Shown here in pieces: positions 56,208-64,000 of a stretch of DNA of 64,000 nucleotides; position 1 is the stretch's first letter, and each line of letters starts with the position of its first letter. The stretch covers positions 30,971,991-31,035,990 of the forward strand of contig OY855906.1 in assembly GCA_963693305.1 (NCBI GenBank), read 5' to 3'. A program made the position numbers and the translations under genes. The DNA is from Meandrina meandrites (lineage: Eukaryota > Cnidaria > Anthozoa > Scleractinia > Meandrinidae). The notes under the pieces were generated by a model that worked only from the letters and a program-made list of their open reading frames with translations, made no database searches and was not told the origin of the DNA.

Positions 56208-58190
56208 AAAAGTGAACCATAGTTGTAGCGCGAGATTTTCTTGAACACGAGGTTTTCATGCCGAGGCAAGTCAGGACGTGATACGAGATACGCTGTTTTT
56301 GCTAAGAACTTGTGTGGGATGATGCAAAAATTAAGTGACTAAAAAACACGTGGATTTAACAGTAGCTTTATTAAAGAAGAAAACTAATTAAACGTAAAGC
56401 TTACTAGTACAAGTACTGATTAATTACATTACGGCTACTCGAACCGGACCGCTCAAAATTTAGGATCGAAACCAACAAAAAGAAAGTGCAAAGTTTCCTG
56501 AGAGATCCACATCTTCCGCAATTTCGTTGCGTTCTCAAATTTTGTTGTAGAACTGTCTGTAGAACTACTGTTTGTGTTCGTGGTCAATTGTTCTCAATTA
56601 ACGTTTTGATTGGTTAACATTTTTTCTAAGTGGCCCGGTACGAGTAGCCTCACTGTAAAAGCCATTTCAATTTATCTGATGTGGTTTATAATTATTGGGG
56701 AAAATGATGAAAATACAGCCAGGGATATTTAAAACAATTGGGTATAAAAATGTACAAGAAAACGTGTGTTAGAAAAATTAGTGTTTTAAAACGCTGATTT
56801 CTTGTCTCCGTCAGAAATAATCTGAAGGTAACTCGGTATCTTCTTTACAGTATTTCGAACATTTTTATTATCTTTTTATTTGAATATAAATTTATGTTAA
56901 TGTGCTAGCCGCCAGCTTTTGCTAGTAGTCATTGCAGAGAGAGAATAAAACTGCTCACATCTGGATCACAGGCCACACCTCACGTCGATTCATTTGGCTC
57001 TGCCAACCAGGAACGATTTTTCACGTGATCAGTAGTTCGATCCTTCTTATCGCGTAATCGGCCTGTCAGTTCTCGTGTTTCATAGTTCCTGACCTAATAT
57101 TTCTCGGAAACCCCCCACCCCGTTTTGCAGTTCTATTCCTCTGTGCTGTTTGCTGGTCACAATCATACTGTTCCTGTTAGCTATATATGGCGGTCTTTTT
57201 GGAATTCACTTTTTGACATAACTATTCAATGGAATGCCGTTTTTGTTGTTTCAGAATAAGAGGATTTTGGTACCAATGTTTAGAATTTGTTTATCACCGC
57301 GACATTATCGAATTTATTGCGAGCCTCTTTCTTACTTGTTGTTATGATTTATATTTCGAGGGTTGTAGATTGGATGTCGGATCATTAAAGATATTCAGTT
57401 ATCAAGTCTATCCTTCGTACAATGATAGTTTAGTTACGTGAATTAATCCTTTCAGGGAAATGCGGGTTGGTGATGAAGTGCTCCCCTACAAGTCGTCCTT
57501 TGCCCCATAGACTCCTATTACCCCTTAACCCAGAAGGGGAAATGGAAGGTGGTAGGGGCGGAGAATTGGAACTCCAGAGAGAATTATCGCTTCATCCCCT
57601 GAAAGGGATTATCTACCCTCAATCAGCACCATGAAGGGATTATCAACCTCGAGATAGGATTATCAACTCTTACACGGTATCTTGGGACTTAAATATTCTA
57701 GTTTTAGTAATTTATGTTGTGGAATTCAATCCTTGGTTTTCATGTGACGTCATCAAAATTCTAAAATCCAGGATCGCAAGACCCCTGAGTCTTAACCATT
57801 CACTCTTAGACGTCCTCAATATATATCTCGTTGAAGGTTATAAGCTCGATAGCAACCGCCGTCTTTAAGATAGACCATTTTAAAATTCGGATTTCACGCC
57901 ACACGACATCAAGATGGCCGCCAGAAGGCTGTCACGTATGCTTAAAAAAATGCTTCATTCTGTGACTTTTCCATACTGTGCTCTGTAAAGTTGTGTGGAA
58001 CATTTTGATGGATAACTCGAGTACGGAATGCCGTACAAACCCGAGACTTGGACAAACAGAATATCTGGTAATTTTCTACAACCTATAATATTCCTGAGCT
58101 TTTTCACTCACAAGTTTTGGATTTAGTTTTTTTTCGGGGTGACAGTGAAAACCAGCAATTTAATAGAAAAAATAAACAAACAAACAAGCG
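56208..58190. other. 3' flank of the ABCC-like gene; otherwise empty
   Basis: Possible AATAAA at 56944. No other exon-like frame, RNA gene or clear repeat until repeat B at 58195. Confidence 0.45.
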
Positions 58191-58194
58191 GCAA

Positions 58195-59070
58195 GGGAAA
58201 GGACGACGTTACTACCTTAACCTGATTCATATGCTACATCAGGTCAAAGTTTGCGTGTCAAATATTGTAATTTCTTCTGGAATCATCGAGTGAAATTCGA
58301 ACATTAATGACCTATCTTAGATCTCCAGAAATGGTTGAAATGTAGGTCGAGTTTCCGTTTATAAACACGATTTTAACTCTTTCATTTGAACTGTAATGCA
58401 TTTATATTGACTTACTCTTTATTTCTGATGGTTTTAGATACATCTGCGAGCCAAGTTGATGAAACACCTCGTCATGACGAGTACCTCAAAATGGCGGCAA
58501 GCATGAAGATCGTCGAAATTCGGCAAGTTTGCACAGCTATAAATATTTCAATCAGACGATACCGCAAGGTTTCTTTCTGTAGTGACATTGTCTTTTGTAT
58601 CTACTTTTCGGCTGCGTTGGTTTAATTCTGATAGACCGCCTCACTTTTTCAAAAATAAAGTTTGAATCCGATCCGTTTTCGCGTGTTTCATCAAAGTGTG
58701 TGATAGGGGTGTCGTTAATGTCTTGCTGTTGGCTTGATTCGAACTCAATGTTCATGAAAGTCGGTGTGATAATTTAGAAAGACATAATATAACTGGCTGT
58801 GGTGTTTGTTTGGTACAGAAGTTATTCGTTTTTGTTTAATTCATCTTGAAAGTTGTGGTAAATTTAAGCCCTGACATTGCTCGTTACGAGCGCTCGTTCG
58901 GGTGAACCGAAAGTCCTTATAATCTCGAAAAAAATAAACGATCTGGTCAAGCGGATTGTGGCTCTAATATAAGTACATGAAAGTCTTGCAACACACAAGA
59001 AATATGCGAAATCTATTTTTTATGCCAGATCGACCAGACAGCTATTACAGAGACCGTCTCTTAACTCCGT
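58195..59070 (+). repeat. Repeat B, third copy
   Basis: Forward copy collinear with 16300-17155, including the CTGATTCATATGCTACATCA head and GAGACCGTCTCTTA end. On its minus strand the MNIEFESSQQQ frame extends to 67 codons (58755-58552). Confidence 0.8.
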
Positions 59071-60043
59071 AGTGCTGGAAATATCCCGCGGGTTCCTTTC
59101 CAGCCCCTTTTTGGGCTCGTCACGGAACGCTGCTTTGGGAGCAGCGCTTCGTGACCAACTGGCCTTGTAACAAAATTTCTGGCCTGGTGGCTCAGTTGCG
59201 TTGTGTGGTCCCTGACGACCTGACGCACGGGAAAATGTCCGTAAAACATTCATGCAGGGAAAAAAGAAAAAGCAGAAGATGGGCCGCATTTTGATATTAA
59301 ACCAGAATGATCATTCTTCTCGAAAAGTGTTCCAAAATGCTCAAAATGACAATAGAGCGTGTCTGGTTTTCAAAACTTTCCCTGGGGAGAATGGCCCCCG
59401 ACCCATTTTGATACATCACAATCAGTGCTAACTTCTTTGCCTGACAGCTATATTAATTACACATTTTTTTACCTTTGAAATCTCAGTAGATTAAATTTAT
59501 TTAAGTGAACATTATTCAAAGAGTACCTTATGAAAAAATTAAACTTTAAAATGTAAGGTATCGTTAAACTGCAAGCTAATTTTAACTAATTCAATGTCAG
59601 ATTTTCTAAAATATAAATTCGTGCATAGGGCTGCAGTAAAAAAAGTACTTGCACAAATTCTTGGAAGCTAAAAATCCCCCTCCCTGTCCCATCACTTTCT
59701 AAGGGTCCGTCCCTAAAAGCTACCAAGCGGCGTTTTGCTGTCTGCATGGACGACTTTTTAACCTCGCTTTGGGGATGGGGACATGGGATTTTTGAATTAA
59801 TTCGAATTTTTTTGATTGGCTGTTTGAAACAAAGAAATCTTGAGCGGAAGTACAAAGTAGCAATGACTCTCCCATACAGTATATTGAAAAACCACCTTTG
59901 CATACATGAAGACCGGAAGTCCTAGAATCTAGGACTGAAAATCCTTTGTCTCCAGAGCCCTTCGTTTCTCGTGCCAAGTGCCAAGGCAAGAGAATGGGGA
60001 GGAAAAGGAGAGGGGCGTGGGAACAAGGTTGTTAAGAACTAAC
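59071..60043. other. Gene-free stretch below DEG/ENaC copy 2 exon 5
   Basis: I looked here for the expected TM2 exon on the minus strand and did not find it. It contains a short C/G-rich piece (AGGGGCGTGGGAACAAGG at about 60010) like MITE ends. Confidence 0.5.
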
Positions 60044-60712
60044 CGATCAGTGCCCAGACCTCATACAGCGGAGTCTGCTCAGCGATGTTGTAGCTGAGAT
60101 CTTCAAAATAGATGTCCAAAGAAACTATGTTGTCGCTGCGGAAAAGCACAACATAAAACAAAATTACATGTTTGTAAACCTTGCACTAAATTAACCATTA
60201 AAGAGTCTGCGCCCGTTCTGTTTCTGTTGTTTTGCCATACACGCAACATTTTCGCTCTTATAACAGAATGCGGCTGCGCTGAACGTACTGCTACACAATT
60301 CAGTGTTTTGTGCAACATCTCGATCTCGCGTTTCGCAGTGATGTGTTCTTGTCCATCAGCGACGACGAAAAACACAGACGACTCTTTGGCTAAAAGGCGA
60401 AAATTCGCACATGGATGATAGTTAGGCTCATGCACTATGGAATGTTTTCCACACAGGTAGAGTTTAAATGGTCTGTATTTGTCAGGGCGCATGGAATCAC
60501 TTCTCTCTCGTAATGCCGCATGCAACAAAACTCTTAAGGCGCGTTGCGAGAAAGGATACACGAAATATTACCAATGTAATAACGTCTCTTGAAGACTGGA
60601 AAATTCATAGACGCGGCTGATAATATACGAGGGATTTCAATCCCTACTCCGTCTTCCCATACTCTCTGAAGATAAAAAAAACGCCATTTAGTGTAGACGG
60701 CCTAACAAGCTG

Positions 60713-60900
60713 GGGTGGGGGGGGGGGGGGGGGGGGTGGACAAGAGGCGAGAACCTAGGAGTAGACTCGGTAAAAGTTGGAAAAATTTTTGCAATGTTGG
60801 GCAATGTTCTGCAAAAGAAATAGCAAACAGACGGAAATCGAGGCTAAAGGCAGAGAGGGAGGTTCAGACCCCCTGTACCCCCCTCCCCCCCCCCCCCCCC
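60713..60900. repeat. Poly-G / poly-C bounded element in copy 2 intron
   Basis: G run (about 60713-60736) and C run (about 60883-60900), with inner sequence related to 243-498 (GAGGCGAGAACCT.GGAGTA, GGGAGGTTCAGACCCC). Confidence 0.8.
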
Positions 60901-62457
60901 GCAAACCAAACCACCAACAAGCATTAACATCATGATATAAACATAACACATGCGACATGCGCCGGACAGCGATCGAACACGGAACTCTCGGTGGTCTAAC
61001 AATATTTTTAAGCAGCACTTACTCTATGTACTTCCCCCTCTCAGCTCTCGTAATGTTCAAACGAGGCTTGTAAATTTCGTACATCTCTCGATCGACTCAA
61101 AATTTCTCAGTGTTGTTAAGGAAATACATGAGATGCTCAATGAAAGCTTCCCTCAGCAGTCCACTGTACGAGAAGGACGTCGTGTATTCCACCTGCTCAC
61201 ACGGCTTCGGACAGTCTTTTTCGCAGTCTTTCTTTTCGCTAGATGCGCCAAACTCTTCTGCAAGAGTAAACCAAGTTATTGGTAGTTATCATTAAAGTTC
61301 ACTGTTGTGCTTGGAGAGAATCAGAAAACTGTAAGTTTTAAACAAACTAAAAGAATCGTTTTGTCCAAATGATATCTTTGTAGAGTTTTCAATGACCGAG
61401 TTAATGCGAAAATAGTTTTGGGAAAATTATAGTATTTAGTATGCAGTTGCTATACACAAGTAACGTAGCCTAAATTGTTATCAGGTTAGAAAATTTAAAA
61501 ATAACATAATATCCATTTTAGTGACAATTTGGAAAACATAAATTAAAATGAGGCACTAAGTCGATACCGACATTTGCATTGAAATTAAAGTTTAGTTCTT
61601 CAGTATATGAGAAGAATAACTTTGCAAGATAAAAAGGTTGGATCTTAGAATTCTGACGATTTCAGATGAAAACCACCAATTCAGCGAAGATACGCCTTGG
61701 ACTGGTTGCCGTTGAATTCAATTCGCGAGTTAAAGGTGATGTTACACGGGACGATTTTTAACGCAATGTTGAATATTTTATCGCTAAGAAAAGAGACATG
61801 CTTAAATTTCGTCAACAGAAATTGGAAATTCTTAAGTTTTTTTGAGTAGCTATTGTATCTTTAAATAAGCTTTTAAATCTTCATTGTTGTAAATAGTACG
61901 TAACATATCACGTTGTATAAAATGTAATCAAAAATTAGTGTCAAATATAGGTAGCTTAGCAATTAATCTGCAATTGGTGCCAAATTTAAATAGCTTAGCA
62001 ATTAATTTAAAATTGGTGTCAAATATAAGTACTGTTTATGTAAGCAACAATAGTATTGTTTCGTAATGTAGTGTAAGCACGTTTTTGTAAGATAGCTTAC
62101 GTAGTGCAAGTAACTGAATTGTAATGTGGTGTGCAAATGTGTATTTGTTCTTCAAAATTCAAAGGTGATAAAGTCTGGGAAAAATGATCTGAAGGTTGCT
62201 AGGCAGGCTAGGAAGAGCAAAAGAAAAGTAGGGTCGCTCTCCGATTTTCATCCGGCCTTCCCATGATGCAATGTGTTATAGTCAAAACCGCCTCAGGAGC
62301 GATTGGGAACGAGTCTGGTTTAGAACTGAAACAACAAAAAGATCTTAGCTAGAAAACGCGCAGTCATTCAACCAAATCGCCTATTGTAAACCAGCAGTGT
62401 GTTGTGTACAAATTTTAATGCGGCTTGTCTGATGCAAGTAATGACTTTTGTAGGATA

Positions 62458-62700
62458 TACACTGAGACATTTAAACCATCGCGTGGACGAACACAAGAAC
62501 AAAACAAATACCATTGGCAAGCACTTTAGAAAAAACTTTTTTTAAAGCACCGTTTCACGTCTACAAGAAGTGCACGGATAAGTTTGATTCGGTTTAGTAC
62601 ATGAAATGCTGCTAATCAGAGAATTGTCACCATCTCTAAATGTCCAATCAGACTCAACCCGAGCCAAACTATTTGCGTGGCAATGCATATCTAAGTATTT
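62458..62700 (+). pseudogene. Penelope-like GIY-YIG endonuclease remnant
   Basis: TLRHLNHRVDEHKNKTNTIG then KHFR; after a frame change YKKCTDKFDS; after another, EMLLIRELSPSLNVQSDS then RAKLF. The order and wording match the C-terminal GIY-YIG part of Penelope-like or related retroelement proteins. At least two frame changes and a stop; dead. Confidence 0.55.
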
Positions 62701-62859
62701 ACTATGTTAATCTTAAGCGAACTGTTTGTTTCTCACAGTTTTTCGTTTCGTTTTTAAACTTGAAAATGGCGTCATGACGACTTCGACTTCGATTTTATCG
62801 TTTATTTTCCCTTACTTATGCATGTGCAAAAGAGTGCTGATATGATCATTTTTGCTGTT

Positions 62860-63210
62860 GAGCGCATCCAAACATCCAAACATCCAAACAAGTCAGTTTT
62901 TCTTTAGGACCTAACCAGATAGCAAAAATGTCATCGATAAACCGCTTATGAAATACTTAGTAACCAGGATATTAAGCGATTAAATAATGATATCCTTCCA
63001 GTGATGGTAGATGTAAGCGCGACCGTGAGAGCTAACGGGGTGCCCAAGGCAATTCCGAAAGCTCTGATAAAAGATGTAAGGCTAACCTCGGACAGCAGAA
63101 AGTTGTTCCCAATGACAGCTGAGCCAACAAACGAGTTTCGTAAAACCACATGGGGCGCGGGAAACCGTGTGCAAACTAATCAAGACTTTGGTCTTTTAAA
63201 ATTCTGATTA
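62860..63210 (-). pseudogene. Penelope-like reverse transcriptase remnant
   Basis: Minus-strand frames read IALGTPLALT (RT motif like GTAMGTPLAPT) and, after a frame change, KRFIDDIFAIWLGPKE, the RT catalytic (Y/F)xDD box of the Penelope-like type. Opposite in strand to the GIY-YIG piece nearby. Confidence 0.55.
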
Positions 63211-63659
63211 GATGAGAAGTGGCGCAAGTTTTTAAACCAATTGCAATCACTAAAAACTGTAGTTTTCCAACAAGTACTATGAAAAAGACTTTGTATAAAG
63301 ACCTATGGTGCCTGATTAGTCAGTCATTAGAAATGTCTTCTTTAATTCCGCTTTTGTAAATTAAATCAAAGAGTTGATTGACTTACCGTGTGACCGGTAA
63401 ACGCAGAAAACTGTGTCATTTGGTGAACAGAATGGAACCGAAGGGCCCGCTATAAAAAAGGCATAAAAAACAATTGTCATTTCTGGCTTTCATAAATACA
63501 AAATCTACGTCTTCAATCCGTGATATCAGCCCTAATAAAAAAGCGCAGCTCTAAATCGGTTCAAGAATTCATGATCGTCAAGTTGACATGGTTGACTAGG
63601 CCCAAAAGTACGGTCATGTAATAGTTTCCGTTTGATTTCGAGTAGATTTCAAAGCAATC

Positions 63660-63790
63660 TGTATAGCCAAGAGAAGATGAAGTAAGAGAGTTAATCCCTC
63701 ATATAGGTCTTATTCAAAAGGTAATCCCTCTTAAATTATTTTTAGACATGGTATTCAGTTCACCATCGGATGTTAACGCGCGTTGCGTGG
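63660..63790 (+). repeat. Repeat D in copy 2 intron
   Basis: Counterpart of 1400-1510 (ATGTTAACGCGCGTTGCGTGG), 10-15 bases longer by a small TTAAATTA insertion. Confidence 0.65.
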
Positions 63791-64000
63791 ATGTTCTCGC
63801 GTGTTTCTGAGAGACGATCAGAAACGCACTGACTTAATGACTATACCCAACGGAAACAGTTAGTTTTGTTTCCCCGATACCCTCCTCAATGTTCCCCGAA
63901 GAGAAGCCTCTTTTACTAATCCTTAAAAGGAAGGAAATTATTTTACCAGAATAACAGGGCATAATCTTCAATGTACCATACATTTAACCCATTTTGGTGG

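Larger units (their letters stand above)
61470..63357. mobile_element. 1.9-kb insertion in copy 2 with Penelope-like remnants
   Basis: Copy 1 is continuous across this point (near 1085), so this block was inserted, or lost from copy 1. It holds plus-strand GIY-YIG-like and minus-strand RT-like remnants (next two entries) in AT-rich sequence. Confidence 0.65.
60044..63449 (-). pseudogene. DEG/ENaC channel copy 2 (exons 3-5, stop in exon 4; 5' end off window)
   Basis: Exons on the minus strand: 63449-63387 (63 nt), 61257-61023 (235 nt), 60135-60044 (92 nt). The first two have exactly the same sizes and phases as copy 1. Exon 3 reads PSVPFCSPNDTVFCVY; exon 4 carries CEKDCPKPCEQVEYTTSFSY; exon 5 reads DNIVSLDIYFEDLSYNIAEQ, the conserved segment before TM2. 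In exon 4 TCA (Ser, copy 1) is replaced by TGA at 61099-61097, ending the protein before TM2. Introns align with copy 1, apart from a 1.9-kb insertion. No TM2 exon follows within the next 3.8 kb. Exons 1-2 should lie right of the window. Likely a decayed duplicate, unless the stop is an assembly or allelic artefact. Confidence 0.85.

Overview
The window is eukaryotic nuclear DNA from an animal. It is AT-rich, its genes are split by GT-AG introns, and a large share of it is dispersed repeats and small inverted-repeat elements. An amiloride-channel-type (DEG/ENaC) tandem family, a compact ABCC4-type transporter, an intron-containing RraA-family gene, and abundant hairpin MITEs with LINE, Penelope-like and Gypsy debris together suggest a cnidarian, probably a stony coral or close relative. 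The organism is an inference; the gene identities rest on visible motifs and on intron phases that close.

Layout: (1) 1-3.5 kb, minus strand: exons 1-4 of a DEG/ENaC channel gene running off the left edge. (2) 3.5-17.2 kb: repeats and inverted-repeat elements, three LINE 3' fragments, and an isolated DEG/ENaC last exon (TM2) at 5.7-5.9 kb. (3) 17.6-19.7 kb, minus strand: a two-exon RraA-family gene. (4) 20-44 kb: repeat-dominated DNA with a RecQ-like helicase fragment inside an inverted-repeat element, a possible Crypton/DUF3504-like fragment, a tRNA-like sequence, a weak unknown split gene, many hairpins and a 300-bp tandem duplication. (5) 44.1-56.2 kb, plus strand: a six-exon ABCC4/MRP4-like gene (1,336 codons, all phases consistent). 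Its third intron carries a complete 4,444-bp Gypsy-type LTR retrotransposon with identical 135-bp LTRs and a CCAAT target duplication. (6) 58-60 kb: another copy of a repeat seen at 15-17 kb. (7) 60-64 kb, minus strand: exons 3-5 of a second DEG/ENaC copy, collinear with copy 1 even in its introns. It carries an in-frame TGA in exon 4 and a 1.9-kb insertion with Penelope-like remnants, and it continues past the right edge.

The main gene-level story is the DEG/ENaC family. Copies 1 and 2 are segmental duplicates about 60 kb apart on the same strand. The only TM2 exon in the window lies just upstream of copy 1, where the end of a head-to-tail neighbour would be expected. If it belongs to copy 2, the whole RraA-ABCC4 region sits inside that gene's last intron or was inserted into it. 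The ABCC4-like and RraA-like genes show no functional link to the channels. I found no operon-like or defence-like multi-gene system. The most unusual material is the split and decayed channel copy, the very recent Gypsy insertion with two in-frame stops, and the unclassified inverted-repeat families.
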